DNA of 20,679 nt from CAZINM01 sp964540605 (GTDB lineage: Bacteria; Patescibacteriota; Dojkabacteria; SC72; JAHDCA01): NCBI GenBank assembly GCA_964540605.1, contig CAZINM010000010.1, positions 1-20,679 on the forward strand. The letters run 5' to 3'. The position numbers were made by a program, and so were the translations under genes. The notes under the pieces are model-generated. The model made no database searches, had not been told where the DNA came from, and saw nothing but the letters and a program-made list of their open reading frames with translations. How positions within the stretch are numbered: the stretch's first letter is position 1; every line of letters begins with the position of its first letter. Below, piece by piece: positions 8,171 through 16,300 of the stretch.

Positions 8171-9841
8171 TCAATTCAGATAAGCTTGAAATTCTTTATT
8201 AAGATAGAGCTCTCCATCTACATAACCTAATTTGCGGTAATATTGTCTTGTTCCAATAGCTGAAATAACTGCGATACCTTTATAATCTTTTTCTTTAGCT
8301 ATATATTCAGCTTCTGCAATCAATTTTTTCCCTATTCCTAAATGCTGGGTTCTTCCTTCCTCTTTATCTCCAATACCAACAACCTGACCATAAACATGAA
8401 CTTCTCTTATTATCGCTTTGTTCCTTAATTCTATTACAAAATTGGACATTGTTGTTTCTTCGTTAGGCAATGTAAGCCTTAAGAATCCCGCAATTTTATC
8501 TGAGATCTTAGTTTTAAAAGATAGAAAAATATCAGTTCCTATTGATGTCTCATAAACGATCTTATCTAAAACTAGATCATCTTCAGAAAGTTTTTGATCT
8601 CTGATCTCTCTACATCTAATACATTGGCATGGGTCACCCCTTTTTATCAATTCTCTCTCTGCTAATTCCCTAAAATTTGTGTATTTATTACCTTCAATAA
8701 TATCTGTTGAAGGAATATCTCTTATTACTCTCGTGATCCTGCAATATCTTGGGGTATTTCTCATGGCCTCTGTAACAACAGTCATAAGCTCCTCATGATC
8801 AAAAGGTTTATATTTCCCTTTCTCATACAGTTTATTCAGAGCCGTTCCAGCTAAAATTGAAGTGGGATAAAGCTTAAGTTCATCAGGTTGTATACCTGTG
8901 TGCCAAAGCTTTTTGTAATCAGAAATATCTTTACTTATTGAAGAGCCATATAAATTTGCCATCCAATGAGCATGTATCTTAAAACCAGCTGATCTTAGTA
9001 GTTTGATCGCATGAGTTGTTTCCTTAACAGTATGTCCCCTCCCATTCATCACTAATATTTCATCATCCAAACTTTGGATTCCTATTTGAACTTTTGTTGC
9101 ACCTAGTTTTCTTATTCGTAAAACTTCATCTTCTGAAATATAGTCAGGACGGGTTTCTACAACTAACCCAACACATCTTGAAAATGCAGTTTCATTGTTT
9201 ACCTGCTCTTTGATCAATTCTTCCCAAGTTGCAGAACCTTCTTTCGGATCATATTTGTCTGGATCTTTCTCATTGACGAAATCATCATTAAAAGCGTTAA
9301 GTCCTCTGAAACACTCTTTTATAAACCAGATCTGATACTCCTCAGGATAAAAGGACCAAGTTCCGCCTAAAATTATTAGTTCGATCTTATCTGTGTTATG
9401 ACCGATATTGTGCAAAGCAACAAGTCGATTGAATGTTTGTAGGAATGGATCAAAACGATTCTTTTCAGCTCTCTGTGCGCCTGGTTCACTAGAAAGATAG
9501 CTTTTAGGCATTCGAATATCATCAGGGCAAAAGATACAGTTACCAGGACAAGGGTACGGTTTCGTTAGAACTGTTACAGTAGTGACACCTGACATTGTCC
9601 GAGTTGGCTTCATACGGATCTTTTGAAGAAGGTCATCATCTTTATCGATTACTTGCTTCTCAACAAGAAAATGATAACCAGATATCAGCTCATCCTTACT
9701 AAAGAAATCCCCATCATCTTTAACATATTGACTTAAGATCTTTCTGACTTCTTTATATTGAGGTGAATCAATATCCTTAAGCTTTAAAAGGATCTTTTTC
9801 AGTTTATACTCATATTTTTCTGGATCAAACTTTCGATACAT
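8171..9841 (-). CDS. elp3: Elp3-type tRNA uridine-34 carboxymethyltransferase (radical SAM + GNAT)
   Basis: Elp3 uses a radical-SAM iron-sulfur cluster and acetyl-CoA to build the cm5 group on wobble uridine of tRNA. The 556-residue protein shows the family's order of parts: an N-terminal helical RNA-binding region; VTTVTVLTKPYPCPGNC with cluster cysteines C98, C102 and C105; PKSYLSSEPGAQRA; a radical-SAM barrel (GIQSLDDE and neighbours); a C-terminal Cys-rich zinc-type site (CQCIRCREIR); and a GNAT acetyltransferase domain (HLGIGKKLIAEAE, VISAIGTRQYYRKLGY). I chose the ATG at 9841 because a TATAAT box lies 6 nt upstream; an upstream TTG (9868) would put that promoter inside the gene. It is divergent from a Trm9-like methyltransferase, the enzyme expected to act on its product. 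It ends TGA TAG. Confidence 0.93.
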   Translation of the reverse strand: MYRKFDPEKYEYKLKKILLKLKDIDSPQYKEVRKILSQYVKDDGDFFSKDELISGYHFLVEKQVIDKDDDLLQKIRMKPTRTMSGVTTVTVLTKPYPCPGNCIFCPDDIRMPKSYLSSEPGAQRAEKNRFDPFLQTFNRLVALHNIGHNTDKIELIILGGTWSFYPEEYQIWFIKECFRGLNAFNDDFVNEKDPDKYDPKEGSATWEELIKEQVNNETAFSRCVGLVVETRPDYISEDEVLRIRKLGATKVQIGIQSLDDEILVMNGRGHTVKETTHAIKLLRSAGFKIHAHWMANLYGSSISKDISDYKKLWHTGIQPDELKLYPTSILAGTALNKLYEKGKYKPFDHEELMTVVTEAMRNTPRYCRITRVIRDIPSTDIIEGNKYTNFRELAERELIKRGDPCQCIRCREIRDQKLSEDDLVLDKIVYETSIGTDIFLSFKTKISDKIAGFLRLTLPNEETTMSNFVIELRNKAIIREVHVYGQVVGIGDKEEGRTQHLGIGKKLIAEAEYIAKEKDYKGIAVISAIGTRQYYRKLGYVDGELYLNKEFQAYLN

Positions 9842-9847
9842 AAGGTG

Positions 9848-9853
9848 ATTATA
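9848..9853 (-). promoter_or_regulatory. elp3 -10 box (TATAAT), leaderless
   Basis: A perfect TATAAT on the minus strand ends 6 nt before the chosen ATG at 9841. No convincing -35 is seen. It shares a 56-bp gap with the divergent methyltransferase promoter, so the two genes are placed for coordinated control. Confidence 0.5.
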
Positions 9854-9886
9854 GCGTAATATCAACAAAGATGAAGTATTAGATAG

Positions 9887-9892
9887 TATAAT
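9887..9892 (+). promoter_or_regulatory. Methyltransferase -10 box (TATAAT), leaderless
   Basis: A perfect TATAAT ends 5 nt before the ATG at 9898, so transcription would start at about the A of the start codon. This also argues against the TTG at 9892, which overlaps the box. Confidence 0.5.
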
Positions 9893-9897
9893 TGGTT

Positions 9898-10650
9898 ATG
9901 GATCAAGTAGCAGTTAAAAAATTGAATGACCTGAACAAGAAGTTTTACCAAGAGATTGGAGATTCTTTTGATCAAACCCGCAATTATTACTGGGAAGGGT
10001 GGAAAGTTTTGTATGATAAAGGATATTTAGGTGATATGGATAGATTTAAGGAGATTCTTGATATCGGGTGTGGTAATGGTAGATTTGCCAGTTTCTTACT
10101 TGATAAAAGCGTGAAGTTTAAATATTACGGAATGGATTCATCTTCACTATTATTAGAAAAAGCGAGGAAAAGACTGGGATCTTCAGTTACTAAAGCAGTT
10201 ACTCTCAAAGAGATCGATATATTAGATCTAAGTAAGATGTCGCAATACCTTGATGATAAATCTTTTGATCTAATTACCCTCTTCGGTGTTATGCACCACA
10301 TTCCAGATAATGAACTAAGAAAAGAGATCCTGATTTTATGTAAGAAGCATTTGCGACAGAATGGGAAGTTAATATTTTCTATTTGGGATTTTATGAAAGA
10401 TGATAGATTTACTGATCGTGTAATAAGTCCTGAATCTGTTGGAATTAGTAGCTCTGAGATGGATCAGGGTGATCATATTCTAGACTGGAGAAAGGGAAGT
10501 GTGGCATATAGATATTGTCATTATTATTCAGAGGATGAAGTTCTTACATTATTGAAAAATGTAGGTTTTTCACTAAAGGAGATGTTTTTTTGTGATGGAA
10601 GGTCTGGGAGATTGAACCGGTATTATGTCGTTAGAGGTTTAGAGAGTTAA
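9898..10650 (+). CDS. Trm9/ALKBH8-like SAM-dependent tRNA wobble-uridine methyltransferase
   Basis: A 250-residue class I SAM methyltransferase. SAM motif I is LDIGCGNGRF (54-63), the acidic motif II is YYGMDSS, and VMHHIPDNELR (131-141) is followed by LRQNGKLIFSIWDF. Two regions go beyond a generic methyltransferase and match the Trm9/ALKBH8 layout: an N-terminal KFYQEIGDSFDQTRNYYWEGW (the 'Fs-TR--W' segment), and a C-terminal HILDWRKG, then YRYCHYYSEDEVLTLL, then LNRYYVV (the 'W-RYYHlf--gEL' segment). Trm9 methylates cm5U34 to mcm5U34 in eukaryotic tRNA. Divergent placement against Elp3, which makes cm5U34, supports that role. No Trm112 partner is seen in the window. The stop is TAA TGA. 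A different small-molecule substrate cannot be excluded. Confidence 0.72.
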   Translation: MDQVAVKKLNDLNKKFYQEIGDSFDQTRNYYWEGWKVLYDKGYLGDMDRFKEILDIGCGNGRFASFLLDKSVKFKYYGMDSSSLLLEKARKRLGSSVTKAVTLKEIDILDLSKMSQYLDDKSFDLITLFGVMHHIPDNELRKEILILCKKHLRQNGKLIFSIWDFMKDDRFTDRVISPESVGISSSEMDQGDHILDWRKGSVAYRYCHYYSEDEVLTLLKNVGFSLKEMFFCDGRSGRLNRYYVVRGLES

Positions 10651-10658
10651 TGATTAAA

Positions 10659-10680
10659 ACATGGCGGAGAGGGCGGGATT
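10659..10680. repeat. Duplicate of tRNA-Ser 3' end (22-nt direct repeat, copy 1)
   Basis: These 22 nt are identical to 10839-10860, which hold the 3' end of the tRNA-Ser gene (T-stem part, acceptor strand, CCA and 4 nt beyond). Both copies have the same orientation and lie 180 bp apart. Such partial tRNA copies usually mark the far attachment site of an element that integrated at the tRNA. Confidence 0.7.
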
Positions 10681-10805
10681 TACATTTCGCTCATTTCATT
10701 CGCTTCAAGTACGTATCGTGTCATCCACTCATCTTCGCTGACGCTTGATTCGTGGGACACAGCTCTGCGAACCCGAACCGGGTTCGCATCATCCTCTTCA
10801 TCTAT
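10681..10805. other. Structured, compositionally distinct segment between the tRNA repeats
   Basis: This stretch is visibly richer in CG-containing words than its surroundings. It holds two adjacent hairpins. The first pairs GTGTC/GACAC (10718-10722 with 10756-10760) and CCAC/GTGG (10725-10728 with 10752-10755) around an AT bulge. The second is a perfect 9-bp stem, TGCGAACCC/GGGTTCGCA (10766-10788). A terminator hairpin follows at once. On the minus strand a frame stays open across it and stops exactly at the tRNA-derived repeat (TTA at 10680-10682), with codons unlike the neighbours. It may be the remnant tail of an element gene or a small structured RNA. Neither is proven. Confidence 0.4.
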
Positions 10806-10840
10806 GTAATAAAAAAACTCCAGAAGGAGTTTTTTATTAC
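10806..10840 (-). terminator. Intrinsic terminator of tRNA-Ser (bidirectional)
   Basis: ACTCC-AGAA-GGAGT with long A and T runs on both sides makes an almost perfect extended inverted repeat (one extra A on the left arm). It starts right after the encoded CCA of the minus-strand tRNA, so it most likely ends that transcript. The T-run on the plus strand would also stop transcription from the methyltransferase side. Confidence 0.75.
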
Positions 10841-10860
10841 ATGGCGGAGAGGGCGGGATT
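10839..10860. repeat. 22-nt direct repeat, copy 2 (inside the tRNA-Ser 3' end)
   Basis: Identical to 10659-10680. This copy is part of the intact tRNA-Ser gene, running from within the T arm to 3 nt past the CCA. Confidence 0.7.
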
Positions 10861-10933
10861 CGAACCCGCGAAGGGTTAAAAAGCCCTTGCCTCGTTAGCA
10901 GTGAGGTGCTTTCGGCCACTCAGCCACCTCTCC
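10842..10933 (-). tRNA. tRNA-Ser(GCU)
   Basis: On the minus strand a class II tRNA of 92 nt can be folded. The acceptor stem is GGAGAGG/CCTCTCC, with discriminator G and encoded CCA. The D arm begins GCTGAGTGGCC. The anticodon loop CTGCTAA carries GCT, which reads serine AGC/AGU. A long variable arm (AAGGG/CCCTT) is typical of tRNA-Ser. The T arm is GCGGG-TTCGAAT-CCCGC. The innermost anticodon-stem pair appears to be A31-C39, a mismatch. The long variable arm and anticodon make the identity secure. Confidence 0.95.
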
Positions 10934-10957
10934 ATTGCCTATATTTAAACTGAAGTG

Positions 10958-10986
10958 ATTATAATTTAATCCTAGCCTTTGGGCAA
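10958..10986 (-). promoter_or_regulatory. tRNA-Ser promoter
   Basis: On the minus strand TTGCCC (10986-10981) and TATAAT (10963-10958) are spaced by exactly 17 bp, and the -10 lies 24 nt before the mature tRNA 5' end. This is the only promoter in the window with both boxes clear. A short 5' leader would be removed by RNase P. Confidence 0.6.
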
Positions 10987-11093
10987 TAATAAAGATAAAC
11001 GAAAATTGGCTTTTAATAAACAAATGATAAATAAAAGATCAGATAAATTATCGTAGAAAGTCCAAAAACGGTGAGTTATTGCGATTTATGTAC

Positions 11094-11708
11094 TTACTCA
11101 CTAATAAGATCATCCAAAAAGATGTAATAATCTTGCAATGTGATCTTTTTATCTTCGTCCATATCTGAAACTAGGCTTTCACATTGATCATTTCTACACT
11201 TAAGATACTCATCTAAAAATATCGCATAATCCAAACTTCCAGCTTTTGTATCAAGATTAAAATCAATTCTTGATGTTGTTTGATCTTCGTTTGGCTCTTT
11301 CAAATAGCACATACCTAGATCACAGATAGCTTCTCTGGGATAGCATGTGTTTATACCAATACAAGTATAATTTGCATTATCACAATCTAAAGATGCTTTA
11401 TATTCGTCAATTTTTCCTCTGTTTACAGCAATCATTTCTCCACCCTCACTACATCCACAGCAAGTTTGTGCTATCGCAGTGCAATCTGAATTACTAAAGC
11501 ATTCAAAATACTGTTCTTGTAACGCATCTTCAATTTTAGGAATAACTTCCTGTTCAGTTTGTGTTGCTGTCCCCATAACTTTCTTTTCTGCTGGGTCATA
11601 AAATTTGTAAGGGAAATTATCTTCTAGTAGTGATCCCCATAAAAAAGCTGCAAGTATGCTTAAAAACATTAGGGAGAACTCGAATTTTTGTGTTTCTGAA
11701 AACTTCAT
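11094..11708 (-). CDS. Membrane-anchored Cys-rich protein with C-terminal dockerin/EF-hand-like repeats
   Basis: A 204-residue protein. A short basic N-terminus and a hydrophobic helix (about 10-27) form an anchor or uncleaved signal. Residues about 69-138 form a disulfide-rich domain with the pattern C-x5-DC-x6-CC-x-C-x3-GG, then six more Cys. The last ~55 residues hold two similar units: DFNLDTKAGSLDYAIFLDEYL, and SDMDEDKKITLQDYYIFLDDL. The second is a complete EF-hand calcium loop (D-x-D-x-D-x6-D), and the pair looks like a type I dockerin-like module. No cohesin or cellulosome gene is visible, so a stand-alone calcium-stabilised module is more likely. A TATAAT lies 5 nt upstream of the ATG. 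Divergent from the endonuclease IV gene. Confidence 0.65.
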   Translation of the reverse strand: MKFSETQKFEFSLMFLSILAAFLWGSLLEDNFPYKFYDPAEKKVMGTATQTEQEVIPKIEDALQEQYFECFSNSDCTAIAQTCCGCSEGGEMIAVNRGKIDEYKASLDCDNANYTCIGINTCYPREAICDLGMCYLKEPNEDQTTSRIDFNLDTKAGSLDYAIFLDEYLKCRNDQCESLVSDMDEDKKITLQDYYIFLDDLISE

Positions 11709-11713
11709 ATTTT

Positions 11714-11719
11714 ATTATA
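11714..11719 (-). promoter_or_regulatory. -10 box (TATAAT), leaderless start for the 11708 gene
   Basis: A perfect TATAAT on the minus strand ends 5 nt before the ATG at 11708. The upstream DNA is AT-rich with no clear -35. Confidence 0.5.
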
Positions 11720-11869
11720 TCAGAGGTTTGAGATATTTTATTCACCAAGTTATTAAAGATAAATTACGGATCAACACACTTTCGCTTTTAAATAAAAATT
11801 CTGAACAAAGTTTGAACTTTATCTTAAATTTAAATAGTATATATCTATTAATTGATCATTTTTTTCATA

Positions 11870-12736
11870 ATGTTTTTAGGGGCGAATGTTTCAGCATCTG
11901 GTGGTTTGTATAAATCTCTACTTAATGGGGATGATCTCAATATAAATAGTATCCAAACAATGCTTACAGCTCCAATGAGATGGTCTACAAAAGACCTAGA
12001 TGACGCAGAATTAGAGAAATTCGTTGAGACTGCTAAAACATCAGGTGTAAAAAAAATGTTGCTACATGGGATCTACCTCATAAATCTTGCACGAAAAGAA
12101 AAGCAGATGTTTCATTTAAGTAAACTTTCTTTAGAAACACATTTTAGAGCAACAGCTAAGCTTGAGAAGATGTTAAAAGATCGTGTACCAGATTTTGAAG
12201 TATTGGGTCTAACATTCCATGCTGGCTCAGCTATTGATCTTACTCCAGAAGAAGCGATGGAAAGGATCATTTATGGCTTAGATTGGGTAATGGACAAAGT
12301 TGAAGGAGGTACTCTTCTTTTAGAAACTTCAGCAGGTGCAGGGAAGGTCATGGGAGATACATTCGAGGAAATTTCAGCAATGAGATCAGGTGCAAAGCAT
12401 AAAGATCGTATCGGTTATGTTGTAGATACACAGCATACATTTGTTTCTGGTTATGACTGGGTCAATGATCTTGATGGTGTTGTGGAGAAAATGGATTCGA
12501 TATTAGGGTTGGATCTGATCAAAGCTATACACTTAAATGATTCCATGAAGCCTTTCGATTCACATAAAGATCGACATGCCGATCTAGGTAAGGGTGAATT
12601 TGGTGAGGAAGCTGTAAGAAAGATATTACATCATCCTAAATTGAAAAATATCCCTTTCATTCTAGAGACACCAGCATTGAAGAATTTTGATTCGGCTGTG
12701 AATGAGGTTGAAATGCTAAAGAAATTGGCAAGTTAG
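11870..12736 (+). CDS. nfo: Endonuclease IV (AP endonuclease, base excision repair)
   Basis: Endonuclease IV cleaves the DNA backbone 5' to abasic sites using three metal ions. The protein begins MFLGANVSASGGLYKSL, matching the family start (GAHVS-AGG), which fixes the ATG at 11870 and rejects a TTG 18 nt upstream. Length (288 residues) is normal. Metal-ligand segments are visible: LLHGIYLINLA, LTFHAGSA, LLLETSAGAG, YVVDTQHTFVSGYD (D and H ligands), AIHLNDS, HKDRHADLGKGEFG and PFILETPA. All expected His, Asp and Glu residues appear present. No Shine-Dalgarno sequence precedes it. It seems to be a single gene, 51 nt before the sigma-factor gene. Confidence 0.95.
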   Translation: MFLGANVSASGGLYKSLLNGDDLNINSIQTMLTAPMRWSTKDLDDAELEKFVETAKTSGVKKMLLHGIYLINLARKEKQMFHLSKLSLETHFRATAKLEKMLKDRVPDFEVLGLTFHAGSAIDLTPEEAMERIIYGLDWVMDKVEGGTLLLETSAGAGKVMGDTFEEISAMRSGAKHKDRIGYVVDTQHTFVSGYDWVNDLDGVVEKMDSILGLDLIKAIHLNDSMKPFDSHKDRHADLGKGEFGEEAVRKILHHPKLKNIPFILETPALKNFDSAVNEVEMLKKLAS

Positions 12737-12787
12737 TTTAAGAAGCAGAAGAGTTGTTACTTTTTTAATATTAAATCGTATTTAGGG

Positions 12788-13363
12788 TTGAGAGATAAAC
12801 ATAAGAACAATGAGACTACTGGGAAAATGTCACGAAAATCTAAGAAACTTTTCGAAGTTTACTACCTGGAGTTTAGAAGTGCGATCTACTGGTATGTATA
12901 CAGGAAATTGAATAAGCAAGACATGGCAGAAGATATTACTGCTGATGTTTTTATGAAACTGCTTGAGAACTATAAAATTATGGAAGATCGTGACAGAAAT
13001 GGCGTTAGAGCATGGCTTTATACGGTAGCTAGGAATCAGATGATAGATATGTTTAGAAAGAGTTCAGGTAAACAAAATGTCGATATGGATGAAGATGTTT
13101 TTGAAGTTATTGCCTCTAAAGATGAAGATCAGATCAGCTCATTAATAAAAGATCAGGAGTCACAGATGGTTTTAGCAATTCTTGAAGGATTACAGCCAGA
13201 GGAGAGAGAGATCATTCATTTAAGATTTTATGAGGAGATGAAGTTCTCAGAAATATCAGAAATTGTTAATAAAGATGAGGGTGCGGTGAAAATGTCTTTG
13301 TATAGAGCTTTAGATAAGATAAAAGCTATTGCGGGTAAAAGGTTACAACTTTATAAGGATTAA
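12788..13363 (+). CDS. ECF-family RNA polymerase sigma factor (sigma-70 family)
   Basis: A small two-domain sigma factor that would direct RNA polymerase to a specific regulon. Region 2 is seen as FRSAIYWYVYRKLNKQDMAEDITADVFMKL with WLYTVARNQMIDMFR; region 4 as LQPEEREIIHLRFYEEMKFSEISEIVNKDEGAVKMSLYRALDKIK. The length, 191 residues, is usual for ECF sigmas. The TTG at 12788 gives a 13-residue extension; the ATG at 12827 (MSRKSKKLFEVYY) is an equally plausible start. No conventional anti-sigma gene follows. Instead the next gene, which starts within or just after its 3' end, encodes a giant transmembrane alpha-2-macroglobulin. That suggests it is either part of the sigma's regulon or the source of its signal. 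Confidence 0.9.
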   Translation: MRDKHKNNETTGKMSRKSKKLFEVYYLEFRSAIYWYVYRKLNKQDMAEDITADVFMKLLENYKIMEDRDRNGVRAWLYTVARNQMIDMFRKSSGKQNVDMDEDVFEVIASKDEDQISSLIKDQESQMVLAILEGLQPEEREIIHLRFYEEMKFSEISEIVNKDEGAVKMSLYRALDKIKAIAGKRLQLYKD

Positions 13364-13379
13364 TTTAATATTTCCTATC

Positions 13380-16300
13380 TTGGGAAAAAATAAAAGAAAC
13401 AAAAAATCGAAAAATGATGAGAAGATCTATACAAAGCTAGGTGAATATATTAAAGCATTCTTCTCAAAAGTTAGAAGATCCGAATCAACTATGGATCTAA
13501 GTAGTTTGGATGAAAAGATGATCCAAAGGTTGAATGATTCTGGATTTAAAGATATTAGCAGAAATATAAAAAATAAAGATAAAAAGAGTGCTTTTAAATT
13601 GCCATTTTTAAGCATTTTTAAGCACCATAACTTCGTTGGGAATCTCATTATTAGCCTAAGTATAGTTATTATCATTCTAGGAACATCTTTAACTGGATAT
13701 TTATGGCTGAACGGGAATAGAATGAATGATCTTCAGGTCGATACATTCTCAAATTTGACCGCAAGGCAAAAAACTCCAAATATTTCATTATTACCAACCT
13801 CAATTACAGAATCCGGCTTTATTGCAGAAGATTCTGCCTTTGTAGTCGAGATCGAAGGTGAACTAAAAACAAAAGTTCAAGATGCTTTGACAATAACTCC
13901 TGAAGTATCAGCACAGTATTCCTCAGAGTATAAAGATGGCACAACTACTATTACAATCAAACCTGATGAGGATCTTGTTAGAGGTCAAAAATATCAGATA
14001 TCACTTAATTCTGGAACGAAATATGGCGAGGATGGGGAAATAATAAAAGATCTAGATTGGATAATCCCTGTCGAGCCACTGTTTGCAGTCATGGGAACCA
14101 CTCCAAGAGATGGAGTAACAGATATCCCAACAGACACAACAATTGAGTTTGAATTTAATCACTTGAATATATCTTCAGAGCAATTTGGTGATTATTTCAA
14201 TATAACTCCAAGTGTCGAAGGAGTGTTCCAAACTGTCGGTACGAAGATAGTGTTCCTTCCATCAAAACTTTTAGAAACATCAACACTTTATTCTGTAAGG
14301 TTAAGCTCTGAGTTTAGTAACCTTGCTGGTGAAAAGTTAGGAGAAGATACACTTTTCACTTTTACAACAGGTTATTTGAATTCAAAGGGTGAGTATCGTA
14401 GTTCTGCCATTGGTTGGTATGACAGTAGGAACTTTGTAACAATGGTGGATGAAATCATTTTACGAACCTACTCTTACGACTATGATGAAACTACATATAA
14501 AGTGTATCGTTTGGATAAAGATAAACTAATGAGTTATGTACTTCAGGAAATTGATGCCTTCGAGACTATTGTTGATCAGGAGCCTATTTATACAAGTACT
14601 TTAGCCGTAGAAGATTATTTTAGATATCAACCTGGTAGTAATGGATTATATTATGTCACGGCTCAATCAGGTGATGATAAAATTGGTAAGTTCGTTATAT
14701 TATCCAACCTTTCAATTCTAGCTTATTCAGATAACGAAACTACAGAAGGTTGGGTGTTTAATCTTGATTCAGCCCAACCTGTTGGCGGTGTAAATATTTC
14801 TGTTTATAAAGATCGTGAGATAGTTGATGTGGTAAATACTGATTCGAGAGGATATTTTAGAAGTGTGGGTTCAGATCTAGTTTTACTCGACAATTCTGAC
14901 AATTTAAGTTTATGGTCGAATAGATTAAATAATCTCGGATATGATTGGTATGTGAGTTGGTATGATCTTGGTTCTGGTACGAATTATTCTAATAAAATAT
15001 CACTAGACAAGCCTTTGTATATGGCAGGAGATGAGGTAAAAGGTTTTGGGATCATAAAACAGATCGTTGATAATAAAATATCTGCTGGTACGAGTATAAG
15101 TTCGGTAACAATAAAAGTTACTGATAAATACACTTACTACGATATGTTGCTTGGTACATATACTGACACTCCACTCTATGAAGAAGTTGTTGATGTGGAC
15201 GAAAATTTCGGAACATATGAGTTTAAGTATGTTATTCCTAAAAGTTTCGCATCTGGTACTTTAAATATTAGTGTTTATGATGGTGACAAATATCTTGATG
15301 ATGTGAACATTTCGATCGGAGATTATGTTAAACCAACATATAAATATGAAGTAAATATTGTCGGTCCGACACATTATTTAAATGGTGATACTGTGAACGC
15401 TGTTATACAGGCATCGGATTATTCTGGTACACCACTATCTAACGAGAAAGTGAAAGTATCTGTCTATAGAATTGAGGTTGATGAAGATACTGCAATGAGT
15501 TATGGGTATGTGGATCTACCAAGTTGGGGTGGAGATGATCTTTATATAGATGAAATTGTTGAATTGAACGCTGATGGATATGCTGAGTTTAGTTTTACAC
15601 CATATGGTAATAGTAGCGATACACATTATTACAAATATCGAGTTCAAGTGAATGCAAATGATGAGACTCAAAACTTACTAGCATCTGCATATGTTAATGT
15701 TTGTGAAATAGGTACAGATGTCGAGCCAGTTGTTGTTGATAAAAGCTTTAATGAAATAGGAGATGATGTTTCAGTCAGATTCTTGTCAAAAGGCTCTTGG
15801 GATAGAACAGTTACACCCAACAAGACTGTTTATGCGACATTTATTAGGAAATGGTATGAAAAAGTTGAGTTGGAACCAGAATACGATCCATATCTTAAAA
15901 GAAGTGTACAGAGATACACCTATATAAGCCAATCTACAACACTTCCTGAAGTGGAATTAAAAACGGATGAAAATGGTGTCGCTGAATATTTAGTCGAAGA
16001 TGTAAGTGAAGGGTATTATGCTGTTCGACTTAGATATGATGGAGTTGAGGAGATGCATAATAATGTATTTTCAGTTTGGGAGAAAGATCTTGACTATGGA
16101 TATACAGAAATTGTTTATATAGAAAGTTCATCACATTCAGCTGATGTGGGAGATACTGTAGATATAAAATTATATTCATCAGAGAAGGTAAATGGTATCT
16201 ACTTGGTATCGGGTCATGACTTCATGGATAGTAAAATGATCGCTTTAGATCCAGATGAAGATTATGAAGAAACAATATCTGTTGATCAATCTCATTATCC

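Noticed and set aside
9842..9868. Extending elp3 to the TTG at 9868
   Set aside because: The extension would translate the perfect TATAAT box and adds residues without family similarity.
10680..10919. Minus-strand 79-residue frame as a protein gene
   Set aside because: Its first half is a translation of the tRNA-Ser gene and terminator (FNPSRVRIPPSPP-type reading). Only the tail beyond the terminator could be a remnant, and it has no start of its own.
11094..11708. Evidence of a cellulosome
   Set aside because: Only one dockerin-like module is present, with no cohesin, glycoside hydrolase or scaffoldin in the window.
11656..11913. Plus-strand frame between the Cys-rich gene and nfo
   Set aside because: It overlaps both real genes, is mostly intergenic and low-complexity, and has no recognisable features.
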